Source of the DNA: Alphaproteobacteria bacterium
GTDB taxonomy: Bacteria; Pseudomonadota; Alphaproteobacteria; Reyranellales; Reyranellaceae
DNA: 16,089 bases
Direction of reading: 5' to 3'
Assembly (NCBI GenBank): GCA_005884705.1
Contig: VBAF01000050.1
Location: 1-16,089, forward strand
In this document: piece after piece, positions 1-7,769 of the stretch
How positions within the stretch are numbered: the first letter of the stretch is position 1
Layout of the letters: each line of letters starts with the position of its first letter
Notes under the pieces: model-generated
What the model saw: the letters and a program-made list of their open reading frames with translations, nothing else
Database searches by the model: none
Told to the model about the DNA's origin: nothing
Position numbers and translations under genes: made by a program

Positions 1-69
1 AACGTCCAGCCAACCGCAGTTGTTCCCGGCCTTCTTGCGGGTCCCTGCCAGCCGGCCCATCTCTTGGTC

Positions 70-315
70 ATGTCGCTGGGCACCCCGCATCTGACCTTCG
101 GCGAGCTCGCCCGCGAGCAGCTCGAGATCGAGGTGATCTGCCCCAATTGCAACCACCGCCGGCTGATCGACGGCAGCGTGCCCGCGCTGCGCGACCGCCC
201 GGTCGCGGGCGCCCGCTTCCGCTGCGAAAAGTGCGGCTCGGTCGGCTTGCCGGAACTCGGCAAGCAACGCCTGTGGACGAAGCGCCTGGCGACGCACGCG
301 CGGAAGCTGCCGTAG
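70..315 (+). CDS. Small zinc-ribbon protein of unknown function (81 aa)
   Basis: The short protein carries two CxxC knuckles, CPNC at about residues 24-27 and CEKC at about 52-55. They are separated by 24 residues, the layout of a four-cysteine zinc ribbon. The N-terminal part is acidic and the C-terminus is basic and arginine/lysine-rich, so nucleic-acid or protein binding is possible but not shown. I chose the ATG at 70; a TTG two codons upstream is also in frame, and the frame stays open to the window edge, so the start is uncertain. No clear Shine-Dalgarno is visible. The gene is convergent with the DUF4175 gene, with a palindromic repeat between their stops. The paired cysteines argue against it being a chance frame in GC-rich DNA. 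I do not recognise a named family. Confidence 0.65.
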   Translation: MSLGTPHLTFGELAREQLEIEVICPNCNHRRLIDGSVPALRDRPVAGARFRCEKCGSVGLPELGKQRLWTKRLATHARKLP

Positions 316-316
316 A

Positions 317-351
317 TCCTGTCATCCTGAGCGAAGTGAAGGATGACAGGA
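317..351. repeat. Palindromic intergenic repeat (REP-like hairpin), possible bidirectional terminator
   Basis: A perfect 12-bp inverted repeat runs from TCCTGTCATCCT (317-328) to AGGATGACAGGA (340-351) around an 11-nt loop GAGCGAAGTGA. It fills most of the 55-bp gap between the convergent stops of the zinc-ribbon gene and the DUF4175 gene. The core CATCCTGAGCGAAG...AAGGATG matches a type of dispersed intergenic palindrome that I know from many bacterial genomes. No U-tract follows on either strand, so a role as terminator or mRNA 3'-end protector is inference from position only. Confidence 0.75.
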
Positions 352-370
352 GGAGCGGGCTCGCGGCCGG

Positions 371-2920
371 CTAATACGTCTTGAGCAGCCGGTCGATGTA
401 GTCGAGCTCTTCCTTCGGGCGGCCCATGTCGCCGGCGCGGCGGCGCAGCTCGTCGAGGATCTCGCGGCTCTTCTGGCGCTCGAGCTCGAGCGGGATCTTG
501 TCGACGCCGGTGTCGACCGAATCGCCGAAGTTGCCGTCGGAGCGGCCGAGCGGGTCGCGGTCTTCGCCACGCCGCTCGCGCTCCTCGATCTCGGCGATGT
601 CCTGGCCGTTGCCCGGGCCGCGCTGGCGCATCTGCTCGGCCATGTCGCCCATGCCCTGCTGCAGGTTGTCGAGCGCGCGCCGCTGGGCGCGGCCGGCCTC
701 GCGCGGGTCGCCGCGGCGCAGCGCGTCCTCGGCCTCGCGCATCGAGCGCTCGGCGCGGCCCAGCGACTCCGGCATCGGCATGCCGTTTTCGTCGAGCTTG
801 CGCATGAAGTCGCCGAGCTGGCCGCGCAGGTTGCCCTGCTGGTTGCCCTGGCTCTCGCCCCATTGCGGATCGCCCTGGCCCGGCTGGCCCTGGCCGGGCT
901 GCTGCTGGCCTTGTTGGCCACGCTGGCCCTGCTGGCCGCGCTGACCCTGCTGCTGGCGACCCTCTCGCTCGCTCTCGCCCAGGAGCTGGTTCTGGCGCCG
1001 CGACAGCCGGTCGAGCTGGTTCATCATCTCGCGGCCCTGCTGGTTGCCCTGGCCCTGCTGGCCCTGTTGCCGCTGCCCGCGCTGGCCCGGCTGGGCCATC
1101 ATCGGGGTGGCGTTCTCCATCATCTTGCGCAGCTCTTCGAGCAGGCGCTTGGCCTCCTCGCGCTGGCCGTTCTTCGCCATCTCGCGAATCTTGTCGAGCA
1201 TCTTTTGCAGGTCGTCGCCGGTGATGGTGTTGTTGGGATCCATCTTGTCCGCCTGCTCCTGCATGCGGCGGCGCTCCTCGGGATCCTTCATCCGCTCGGC
1301 GAGCTCCTTCTGCCAGCGGTCCATGGCGCTGTAGAGTTGCTGGATCAGCCGCTCGATCTCCTCGTCACCGGCCTGGCGCTGCATGGCGTCGCGCAGCTCC
1401 TGGCGCGCCTGCTCGACGGCACGCTCGGCGTCGGAGGTGGCGCCCTGCTCCAGTCGCATCGCCAGGTCCCACAATAGCTTCTGAGTGTCGGTGATCACCG
1501 CCTTGTCGCCGTTGGCCGCCAGCCGCGCCGCGCCGATGCGCAGGCCGAGCTGCACCACCGGATCGTCGCGGTAGGACGCCGGATGGAGCTGGATCAGCTT
1601 CATGCCGTCGGCCACGTCGAGCCGCAGGCCCTTGGGATTGCGCGTGAGCTGCTTGCGCAGCACGATCATCGCCCGCGCCGTCGGATCGTTGAACACCCGC
1701 TCGGGCAGCAGGAAGGTCTCGGGCGCACTGGCGCCCTTCTGGCCGAGCGCATCGGTCGCGAACAGCATGACTCGGACCTTGAGGCCGGCCCACGGATGGC
1801 TGGTCAGATCACGCGTGAACGCATCGCTCACCTTCTTGCTGCCGCCCGGCACCGGCAGGTCGACGCGCAGCACCTCCGGCTCCTCGCCGTCGTCCAGCAT
1901 CTCGGCGCCCAGTACCGAGCCGTGCAGGCGGATCTGCAGCTGCACACCGGTGATGCCGAAGTCGTCGCCGGCGATGTACTCGATCTTGGTCGACCACTTG
2001 TCGACGCCGACCGGCTTGGAGAATTCGATGGTCGGCGCGAGGTCGGGGATGACGTGCAGCTTCCAGCGCGCCTGCTCGTCGCCGCGCGCCTGCAGCGAGA
2101 TCTTGCTGCCTTCGGTGATCGTGGTCTCGACCTGGTACTTGCCCTGGCTGACGGTGCCGAACTCGGTCTCCTTGCCGTCGATCACCAGCTTGGGCGCGTG
2201 GCGGCCGCGCACGTCGTCGAGGAAACCCGCAAGCTTGCTGCCGACCGGCACGCGCAAAAGCTTGTCCTTGTCGGCCATGTCGAGATAGATCGGCGGCTTG
2301 CCGGTATAGGCCGGCGGCGCGATCCACAGATTGGCGACCACCGGCGGCGGCGGCGGAAAGGCCGGCGTGAACGCCGCCATCATGCGATCGGCGCGCCAGC
2401 CGCCCGCCGAGGCGATCGCCACGATCAGCGCCAGCAGCGGCACCAGGCGCAGCGCCCAGGTGTCGAACCTTGCCAGGCCCGGCCGCGCCGGCCCGTTGCT
2501 CAGCCCGGCGAGGCGTTCGGCCTCACGGCGGCGATGGGCCTCCCACAGGGCTGCGACCATGTGGTCGTGGCCGCCGGCTGCGAGCGTGTCCTGCACTGCG
2601 ATCAGCGGCCGGTGCGGCACGCCCGAATCGAGCTCCAGGCGACGCATCGCCTCGGCGCGGACCGGCCAGGCGAAGCGGCGGAAGCGCCACCACGCCAGCC
2701 CGACGAAGGCCAGTGCGACGACGCCGAGGATGACCGTGTGAACCCAGGGATCGAGGCCGCCGAACAGGTCGAGATGCGCCGCCGCGACGAACAGGGCGAT
2801 CATCGCGAGCAACGGCATCAGCCGCGGCCAGATCCCCTCCCAAGCCAGGGCGAGCCACGCCAGGCCGATCTTGCGCTCGACGCCCGGCGCGGGGATCGGA
2901 ATGGCTTCAGTGGCGTCCAT
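371..2920 (-). CDS. DUF4175 / TIGR02302-family membrane protein (849 aa)
   Basis: A large membrane-anchored protein of unknown biochemical function, placed in the alphaproteobacterial TIGR02302/DUF4175 family by overall layout. Three hydrophobic segments are visible near residues 34-53, 60-78 and 157-175. A predicted extracytoplasmic beta-rich region follows (about 190-420), then a long charged helical region rich in E, R, Q and M (about 480-600). Next is a low-complexity Gln/Gly tract (about 606-697), and the end is again helical and charged. The ATG at 2920 has AAGGAC a few bases upstream. The gene lies directly downstream of lysA (11-bp gap) and is probably co-transcribed with argH-lysA. 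That order is common in this class, but I know of no functional link to amino-acid synthesis. The Q/G tract is encoded by near-repetitive DNA. Confidence 0.85.
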   Translation of the reverse strand: MDATEAIPIPAPGVERKIGLAWLALAWEGIWPRLMPLLAMIALFVAAAHLDLFGGLDPWVHTVILGVVALAFVGLAWWRFRRFAWPVRAEAMRRLELDSGVPHRPLIAVQDTLAAGGHDHMVAALWEAHRRREAERLAGLSNGPARPGLARFDTWALRLVPLLALIVAIASAGGWRADRMMAAFTPAFPPPPPVVANLWIAPPAYTGKPPIYLDMADKDKLLRVPVGSKLAGFLDDVRGRHAPKLVIDGKETEFGTVSQGKYQVETTITEGSKISLQARGDEQARWKLHVIPDLAPTIEFSKPVGVDKWSTKIEYIAGDDFGITGVQLQIRLHGSVLGAEMLDDGEEPEVLRVDLPVPGGSKKVSDAFTRDLTSHPWAGLKVRVMLFATDALGQKGASAPETFLLPERVFNDPTARAMIVLRKQLTRNPKGLRLDVADGMKLIQLHPASYRDDPVVQLGLRIGAARLAANGDKAVITDTQKLLWDLAMRLEQGATSDAERAVEQARQELRDAMQRQAGDEEIERLIQQLYSAMDRWQKELAERMKDPEERRRMQEQADKMDPNNTITGDDLQKMLDKIREMAKNGQREEAKRLLEELRKMMENATPMMAQPGQRGQRQQGQQGQGNQQGREMMNQLDRLSRRQNQLLGESEREGRQQQGQRGQQGQRGQQGQQQPGQGQPGQGDPQWGESQGNQQGNLRGQLGDFMRKLDENGMPMPESLGRAERSMREAEDALRRGDPREAGRAQRRALDNLQQGMGDMAEQMRQRGPGNGQDIAEIEERERRGEDRDPLGRSDGNFGDSVDTGVDKIPLELERQKSREILDELRRRAGDMGRPKEELDYIDRLLKTY
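830..1105 (-). repeat. Gln/Gly-rich low-complexity coding repeat in the DUF4175 gene
   Basis: On the coding (minus) strand this stretch encodes short reiterated units such as GQQGQRGQQGQ and QPGQGQPGQG, interrupted once by a charged helix with sequence like LDRLSRRQNQLLGESE. The DNA is a run of imperfect CAG/GGC-rich repeats, densest at about 880-960. Such tracts are prone to length change by slippage. The tract probably forms a flexible linker between two helical parts of the protein. Confidence 0.7.
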
Positions 2921-2931
2921 CGAGTCCTTTC

Positions 2932-4203
2932 TTACGCGGGCTCCATCCAGGGCGGGATCCGCTCCGAAGAGAGCATCTCGTCAATCGAGGGCCTGGGACG
3001 GACGACCGCAAACCGCGTGCCATCCACCATGACCTCAGGCACGAGCGGTCGCGTGTTGTAGCTCGAGGCCATCACCGCACCGTACGCGCCCGCCGAGCGT
3101 ACCATGACGAGGTCTCCGGCAGAAAGTGGAGGCAAATCACGGTTCTGTGCCAGATAGTCGCCCGATTCGCAGACCGGCCCAACAATGTCACAACGGATCG
3201 TGGCACCATCGGGGCGCGGCCGGCGCGCCGGCACGATGTCGTGCCACGCCTCGTACAATGTCGGCCGGATCAGATCGTTCATCGCCGCGTCGACGATGAC
3301 GAAAGTCTTGGAAACGCCGGGCTTCACCAGGATCACCTCGGCGACCAGCACGCCCGCTTCGCCGACCAGCCGGCGGCCGGGCTCGAAGGTGAGCGCGCAG
3401 CCCAGGCCGTCGGTCTCCTTGGTGACAAGCTGCATGAAGGCTGCGATCGAAGGCGGCTTCTCGTCGGCATAAACAATCCCCAGGCCGCCGCCGATGTCGA
3501 AGCGCTCGATGCGATGGCCGTCGGCGCGAAGCTGGGTGATCAGCCCGCGTACCTTGGCGATCGCGTCGCGATAGGGATCGAGCGCGATGAGCTGCGAGCC
3601 GATATGCATCGCCACGCCGACCACCTCGAGATTGGGCAGTCGGGCGGCCAGCGCATACGCGTCGCGCGCGAGATCGATGTCGACGCCGAACTTGTTCTCC
3701 TTGCGGCCGGTCGTGATCTTCGCGTGCGTGCCGGCATCGACATCCGGATTGACGCGGATGGTGATCGCCGCCTTGACGCCGAGCTGGCCGGCCACGGCGT
3801 TGAGCGTCTCGAGCTCGGCCGAGCTCTCGACATTGATCTGGCCGATCCCCGCCTCGAGCGCCGCCATCAGCTCCGACGGCTTCTTGCCGACGCCGGAGAA
3901 GATGATGCGCCTGGGCGCAATGCCGGCCGCCAGGGCGCGGCGCATCTCGCCGACCGAGACGATGTCGGCGCCGGCGCCGAGATCGCCGAACAGCTTGACC
4001 ACCGCGAGGTTGGAGTTGGCCTTGAGCGCGTAGCAGACCGACGCGTTGAGGCCCTTCATGCCGTCGGCGAATTCCTGCCAGCCCGCGCGCAGCGCGCCGG
4101 CCGAGTAGCAATAGAACGGCGTGCCGACCTGCTGGGCGATCGTCTCGAGCGCCACCCCCTCGGCCTGCATCTCGCCATTGGCGTTGTAGGCAAACACGCT
4201 CAC
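2932..4203 (-). CDS. lysA: Diaminopimelate decarboxylase
   Basis: Catalyses the last step of lysine synthesis, PLP-dependent decarboxylation of meso-diaminopimelate to lysine, in the cytoplasm. The 423-residue length is normal for LysA. Visible hallmarks of the alanine-racemase-fold decarboxylases are the PLP lysine in YALKAN (K61), HIGSQL, the phosphate-binding glycine loop GGGLGI, EPGRRLVGEAG, and GPVCESGDYLAQNR, whose cysteine acts at the dimer active site. The C-terminal SAGAYGAVMASSYNTRP is also typical. I chose the GTG at 4203 because it gives the expected N-terminus (SVFAYNANGEM), has AGAGG about 5 nt upstream, and overlaps the argH stop as GTGA, indicating translational coupling. The frame stays open far upstream through argH, but that extension is a shadow. 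Confidence 0.96.
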   Translation of the reverse strand: MSVFAYNANGEMQAEGVALETIAQQVGTPFYCYSAGALRAGWQEFADGMKGLNASVCYALKANSNLAVVKLFGDLGAGADIVSVGEMRRALAAGIAPRRIIFSGVGKKPSELMAALEAGIGQINVESSAELETLNAVAGQLGVKAAITIRVNPDVDAGTHAKITTGRKENKFGVDIDLARDAYALAARLPNLEVVGVAMHIGSQLIALDPYRDAIAKVRGLITQLRADGHRIERFDIGGGLGIVYADEKPPSIAAFMQLVTKETDGLGCALTFEPGRRLVGEAGVLVAEVILVKPGVSKTFVIVDAAMNDLIRPTLYEAWHDIVPARRPRPDGATIRCDIVGPVCESGDYLAQNRDLPPLSAGDLVMVRSAGAYGAVMASSYNTRPLVPEVMVDGTRFAVVRPRPSIDEMLSSERIPPWMEPA

Positions 4204-5609
4204 GGGAACCTCTTGCGGGCATCCTTGACCGCGCGCGCCACGTTGGCGGGTGCGGTGCCACCGTAGCTCTTGCGCGCAGCGACCGAGGCCTCGACCGTCA
4301 GCACCTTGTAGACGTCCCGGGTGATGCGCGGCTCGACGGCCCGCATCTCGGCGAGGGTGAGCTTGTCGAGATCGACGCCCTTGGCCGCCGCCTTGCCGAC
4401 CAGCACGCCGGTCGCGTGATGGGCCTGGCGGAACGGCAGGCCGACCGCGCGCACCAGCCAGTCGGCGAGGTCGGTCGCGACCGAGTAGTCGGCCGAGGCG
4501 ACCGCGCGCATGCGTTCGGGATTGGCCTTGAGGTCGCGGACCATGCCGGTCATCGCCGCGATGCAGAGCTCGAGGGAGTCGGCGGCGTCGAACAACGGCT
4601 CCTTGTCCTCCTGCATGTCCTTGCCGTAGGTCAGGGGCAGGCCCTTCAGCATGGTGCAGAGCGCCACGAACGCGCCCATGATGCGGCCGACCTTGCCGCG
4701 CACCAGTTCGGCCGCATCGGGATTGCGCTTCTGCGGCATGATCGAGCTGCCGGTGGTGAAGGCATCCGACAGGGCGATGAAGCGGAACGGTGCCGAGCAC
4801 CAGATCACGATCTCCTCGGCCAGCCGCGACAGGTGCACGGCACAAAGCGTGGCCGCACCCAGGAATTCCACGACATAGTCGCGGTCCGAGACCGCATCGA
4901 GCGAGTTGGCCATCGGCCGATCGAAGCCCAGCGCCTTGGCGGTGCGGTGGCGGTCGATCGGATGCGGCGTGCCGGCGAGCGCTGCGGCGCCGAGCGGCGA
5001 TTCGTTCATCCGCGCGCGGCAGTCGCTGAGCCGGCTGCGGTCGCGGCCGAACATCTCGACGTAGGCCATGAGATGATGACCGAAGGTGATGGGCTGCGCC
5101 GTCTGCAGGTGAGTGAAGCCCGGCATGATGGTCGCGGCGTATTCCTCCGCCCGGTCGAGGAGTGCGACCTGCAGGTCGCGCAGCAAGTACTGGATACGGT
5201 CGACGGTGTCGCGCGTCCACAGCCGCACATCGAGCGCCACCTGGTCGTTGCGCGAGCGCGCGGTGTGCAGCCGGCCGCCGGCCGGCCCGATCAGCTCGGT
5301 GAGCCGCGCCTCGACGTTGAAATGGATGTCCTCGAGCTTGGTCGAGAACTTGAACTTGCCGCTCTCGATCTCGGCCTTGATTCGGGCGAGACCCTGCCTG
5401 ATGGCGCGGCCGTCCTTGGCCGAGAGGATGCCCTGCGCCCCCAGCATGTCGGCATGCGCCAGCGAACCGGCGATGTCCTGGGCGTAGAGCTTCCTGTCGA
5501 AGCCGATCGAGGCGTTGATCCGCTCCATGATCTCGGCGGGACCGAGCGCATAGCGGCCTCCCCACATCGTGTTCGGGCTTGCCTTTTTGTTGGTCGTCTT
5601 CCGTGCCAT
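4200..5609 (-). CDS. argH: Argininosuccinate lyase
   Basis: Cleaves argininosuccinate to arginine and fumarate, the last step of arginine synthesis, as a cytoplasmic homotetramer. At 469 residues it has normal family length. Visible motifs are RSRNDQ (118-123, substrate binding), GFTHLQTAQP with the acid/base histidine H167, and the fumarate-lyase signature GSSIMPQKRNPD at 287-298, which carries the catalytic serine. The first dozen residues are basic and variable, so the true start could be the Met at residue 15 (position 5567). With the ATG at 5609 there is no Shine-Dalgarno, and the divergent tlpA start lies only 11 bp away. The stop overlaps the lysA start by 4 bp, so the two genes form an operon. 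Confidence 0.96.
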   Translation of the reverse strand: MARKTTNKKASPNTMWGGRYALGPAEIMERINASIGFDRKLYAQDIAGSLAHADMLGAQGILSAKDGRAIRQGLARIKAEIESGKFKFSTKLEDIHFNVEARLTELIGPAGGRLHTARSRNDQVALDVRLWTRDTVDRIQYLLRDLQVALLDRAEEYAATIMPGFTHLQTAQPITFGHHLMAYVEMFGRDRSRLSDCRARMNESPLGAAALAGTPHPIDRHRTAKALGFDRPMANSLDAVSDRDYVVEFLGAATLCAVHLSRLAEEIVIWCSAPFRFIALSDAFTTGSSIMPQKRNPDAAELVRGKVGRIMGAFVALCTMLKGLPLTYGKDMQEDKEPLFDAADSLELCIAAMTGMVRDLKANPERMRAVASADYSVATDLADWLVRAVGLPFRQAHHATGVLVGKAAAKGVDLDKLTLAEMRAVEPRITRDVYKVLTVEASVAARKSYGGTAPANVARAVKDARKRFP

Positions 5610-5623
5610 GAATCGGGCTTATG
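5610..5623. promoter_or_regulatory. Eleven-base divergent start region of argH and tlpA
   Basis: The ATG codons of argH (5607-5609, minus) and tlpA (5621-5623, plus) are separated by only 11 bp, and neither has a recognisable Shine-Dalgarno. On the minus strand CATAAG (5618-5623) resembles a -10 box close to the argH ATG and would fit a leaderless argH transcript, but I see no good -35 box. The promoters must therefore overlap the neighbouring coding sequences, unless argH starts at the internal Met (5567). Confidence 0.3.
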
Positions 5624-6193
5624 GCACATTCGCGTACCGATTTCCTCATTGGCCGCAGGCTGTTACTGGCCGCGGCACCGGCTTTTTTCGCCGCCCCTGC
5701 ATTAGCCAAGCTAAGCCCCGACCTGCTGACCGGAAACCTCGCCAGGTTCACGCTGGCGAAGGAGCCCAGGAAGCTGCTCGAACTCGCCTTCACCGACGCC
5801 GACGACAAGCCCCTGCAACTCGCCGACTACAAGGGCAAGACCGTGCTGTTGAACTTCTGGGCGACCTGGTGTGCGCCCTGCGTCAAGGAGATGCCGAGCC
5901 TCGACAAGCTGCAGGCCGAGCTGGGCAAGGACAAGTTTGTCGTTCTGCCGCTCTCGCTCGACGGCCCGTCGAAGCCCAAGGTGGCGCCGTTCTATGCCGA
6001 CAGGAAGCTCACCAACCTCGGCATCTACTTCGACAAGGCCAAGAAGGTGATGGGGGCGCTCGACATCTCCGTGCTGCCGACCTCGGTGCTGGTCGACCCG
6101 GACGGCCGCGAACTCGGCCGGCTGGAGGGCGAGGCCGAGTGGGACAAGCCCGAGGCGCTCGCCCTCATGAAGGCGGCTATTCCATCCGGATGA
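5621..6193 (+). CDS. tlpA: TlpA-type periplasmic thiol:disulfide oxidoreductase
   Basis: A secreted thioredoxin-fold protein of 190 residues. The N-terminus has paired arginines (R12-R13), a hydrophobic stretch and an AxA-type cleavage site near residue 29 (PALA-K). This is a signal peptide, possibly Tat-like or a membrane anchor. The thioredoxin core follows, with NFWATWCAPC and redox cysteines C84 and C87, and later VLPTSVLVDPDG, which contains the cis-proline opposite the active site. TlpA/ResA proteins reduce thiols of exported proteins, for example during cytochrome c or cytochrome oxidase assembly. The exact partner here is unknown. A stop codon lies in frame at 5609-5611, so 5621 is effectively the only start; no Shine-Dalgarno is visible. 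The gene is divergent from argH, an arrangement I associate with alphaproteobacteria. Its 3' end overlaps a small minus-strand membrane protein gene by 17 bp. Confidence 0.88.
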   Translation: MAHSRTDFLIGRRLLLAAAPAFFAAPALAKLSPDLLTGNLARFTLAKEPRKLLELAFTDADDKPLQLADYKGKTVLLNFWATWCAPCVKEMPSLDKLQAELGKDKFVVLPLSLDGPSKPKVAPFYADRKLTNLGIYFDKAKKVMGALDISVLPTSVLVDPDGRELGRLEGEAEWDKPEALALMKAAIPSG

Positions 6194-6353
6194 GCAGCGG
6201 CGGCTTGCGCGGCGCGCGGATCGGCGGCAGCACCGGCACGGTGCCGAGCCAGATGATGGCGCAGAGGCCCGCGAGCAGGCCGACAAACGGATCGCCGGAG
6301 CCGAGGAAGATGCCTGCCGCCAACCAAAACGCGGCGCCGATCAACTGGTACAT
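6177..6353 (-). CDS. Small hydrophobic membrane protein (58 aa), unknown function
   Basis: A short minus-strand frame encodes MYQLIGAAFWLAAGIFLGSG, then a DPF turn and a second hydrophobic stretch (about residues 23-41, GLLAGLCAIIWLGTVPVL). It ends in a proline/arginine-rich tail (PPIRAPRKPPLLIRME). The pattern predicts a two-helix membrane hairpin with a basic cytoplasmic tail. The ATG at 6353 is preceded by AGGTG with 4-nt spacing, and an in-frame stop lies just upstream (6371-6369), so the start is well defined. The stop (6179-6177) lies inside the 3' end of tlpA, with which it is convergent. Hydrophobic segments, start signal and length together favour a real gene over a shadow. I do not recognise the family. 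Confidence 0.6.
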   Translation of the reverse strand: MYQLIGAAFWLAAGIFLGSGDPFVGLLAGLCAIIWLGTVPVLPPIRAPRKPPLLIRME

Positions 6354-6477
6354 TGTACACCTGACAAGCTATTGGGGTGGCGCCTTGTAGGGCAGCGCAG
6401 GTTTCCGGCAGATGACGTCAAAGCCGAATTGCGTTTCGTGCGTTTCAGATGCGCCAAGATTCGATAGGCTGAGCGCC

Positions 6478-7755
6478 ATGACCACGCCCGTCGAAGCTCT
6501 GAACCGCATCCTGCCCGCCACCGGATGGTCCGACAGCGGGACCCCAGTCACATTCACCGGCGGCCTCGATCCCGTCGTGCCGACGCCGTTCAAGGTCGGC
6601 GTCGCCGGGGCCGCCACCATCGCCGCCGCCGGCCTCGCCGCGGCCAAGCTGTGGGAGATGCGCACGGGGCGGCGCCAGCAAGTCGCGGTCGACGTGCGCC
6701 AGGCGACGGCGTCCTTGCGCAGCGGCACCTACATGAAGCTGGGCGACGGCGCGCTCGCCCATGCCCGCCACGGCATCATGGGCACCTATCCCACCAAGGA
6801 CGGGCGCTGGAGCTACCTCCACACCAACTTCCCCAACCACCGCGCCGCCGCACTCAAGGTGCTGGGCGTGACCGAAGAGAGTCGCGCCGCCGTCACCAAG
6901 GCCGTCTCGACCTGGAAGGCGCAGGATCTCGAGGAGGCGATCATCGCCGGCAAGGGCGCCGGCGGCATGGTGCGCTCGGCCGAGGAATGGAAGACGCATC
7001 CGCAAGCCGCCGCGATCGCTGCGCTGCCGCTGATGGAGATCGTCAAGATCGGCGAGGCGCCAGCCGAGCCGCTGCCTAAAGGCGACCGGCCATTGAGCGG
7101 CATCAAGGTCGTCGACATCACCCGCGTGCTGGCTGGCCCGACCGGTGCGCGCACGCTCGCCGAGCACGGCGCCGAGGTGATGAAGATCACCGCCAGTCAC
7201 CTGCCCAATCTGGGTTACCAGGAATGGGACACTGGCCACGGCAAGCTGTCGGCGCAGCTCGACCTGCGCGATCCCGCTCAGCTCGAGACGCTGCGAGGCC
7301 TGATCCAGCAGGCCGACGTCTTCTCGCAGGGCTACCGGCCGGGCACGCTGGGCTCACGCGGGCTCTCGCCTGAGGAGCTGGCCAAGCTCAGGCCCGGGCT
7401 GGTCTACGTCTCGCTGTCGGCGTTCGGGCACAAGGGTCCATGGGCATCGCGGCGCGGCTTCGACACCGTGGTGCAGACCGTGAGCGGCATCACCCAGCGG
7501 CAGGGCGATCTGTTCCCCGGCAAGGAGCCCGGACCGCAGTTCTATCCGCTGTCGGCGATCGACTATTGCACCGGCTACCTGATGGCGATGGGCGCCATGG
7601 TGGCGCTGGCGCGGCGTGCGCAGGAAGGCGGCAGCTGGCTGGTGCGCATCTCGCCCGCCCAGGTCGGCAAATGGGTAGTCGATCTCGGCGAGGTGCCGGA
7701 GAACGCGCTGAAAGGCGTACCCGCCGACTTCACCGCCGACGAGCTCGAGCGCTGA
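6478..7755 (+). CDS. CaiB/BaiF (family III) CoA-transferase, C-terminally truncated by frameshift
   Basis: Family III CoA-transferases move CoA between acyl-CoA and free carboxylic acids through an aspartyl-CoA intermediate. Recognisable features are the N-terminal FTG-DPVVPTPFKVGVAGAATIAAAGL-AKLWEMRTGRRQQVAVD region. After it comes the CaiB core GIKVVDITRVLAGPTGARTLAEHGAEV, then LDLRDPAQLETLRGLIQQADVFSQGYRPGTLGSRGL and GLVYVSLSAFGHKGPWASRRGFD. I chose the ATG at 6478; an in-frame ATG at 6412 adds 22 residues that do not look like the family. The frame stops at 7753-7755 after 425 residues because of a perfect 16-bp tandem duplication (7738-7769). With one copy removed the protein would have 469 residues. 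The lost tail is conserved in the family, so activity may be reduced or absent. Likely co-transcribed with the following Rieske gene. Confidence 0.88.
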   Translation: MTTPVEALNRILPATGWSDSGTPVTFTGGLDPVVPTPFKVGVAGAATIAAAGLAAAKLWEMRTGRRQQVAVDVRQATASLRSGTYMKLGDGALAHARHGIMGTYPTKDGRWSYLHTNFPNHRAAALKVLGVTEESRAAVTKAVSTWKAQDLEEAIIAGKGAGGMVRSAEEWKTHPQAAAIAALPLMEIVKIGEAPAEPLPKGDRPLSGIKVVDITRVLAGPTGARTLAEHGAEVMKITASHLPNLGYQEWDTGHGKLSAQLDLRDPAQLETLRGLIQQADVFSQGYRPGTLGSRGLSPEELAKLRPGLVYVSLSAFGHKGPWASRRGFDTVVQTVSGITQRQGDLFPGKEPGPQFYPLSAIDYCTGYLMAMGAMVALARRAQEGGSWLVRISPAQVGKWVVDLGEVPENALKGVPADFTADELER

Positions 7756-7769
7756 CGAGCTCGAGCGCT
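7738..7769. repeat. Perfect 16-bp tandem duplication causing a frameshift
   Basis: GACGAGCTCGAGCGCT occurs at 7738-7753 and again, identical, at 7754-7769. The first copy is read as D-E-L-E-R followed by a TGA spanning the junction. Because 16 is not a multiple of 3, the second copy is in another frame. In that frame it again reads D-E-L-E-R and continues into a family-like C-terminus. The unit is itself partly palindromic (CGAGCTCG), which may favour slippage. Confidence 0.93.

Noticed and set aside
1..60. Possible 5' end of a minus-strand gene starting at the ATG complement at 58-60 (MGRLAGTRKKAGNNCGWLDV)
   Set aside because: Only 20 codons to the window edge and no convincing Shine-Dalgarno. 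It could be real but cannot be supported without the adjoining sequence.
1583..3061. Long plus-strand open frame (492 codons) opposite DUF4175
   Set aside because: Antisense shadow in GC-rich DNA; rich in R, H, A and D with no motif, and the minus-strand gene is clearly real.
4416..5705. Plus-strand 429-codon frame opposite argH
   Set aside because: Antisense shadow; composition dominated by R, G, E, A and H, with no domain or start signal.
2932..5808. A 958-codon open frame that joins lysA to an upstream extension through argH and the tlpA start
   Set aside because: The part upstream of 4203 is read in another frame of argH, has shadow-like composition and no family features. LysA starts at the GTG overlapping the argH stop.
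6348..6358. Short palindrome GTACATTGTAC over the start of the small membrane protein gene
   Set aside because: Five-base arms with one spacer are expected by chance; no second copy or promoter boxes make it a credible operator.
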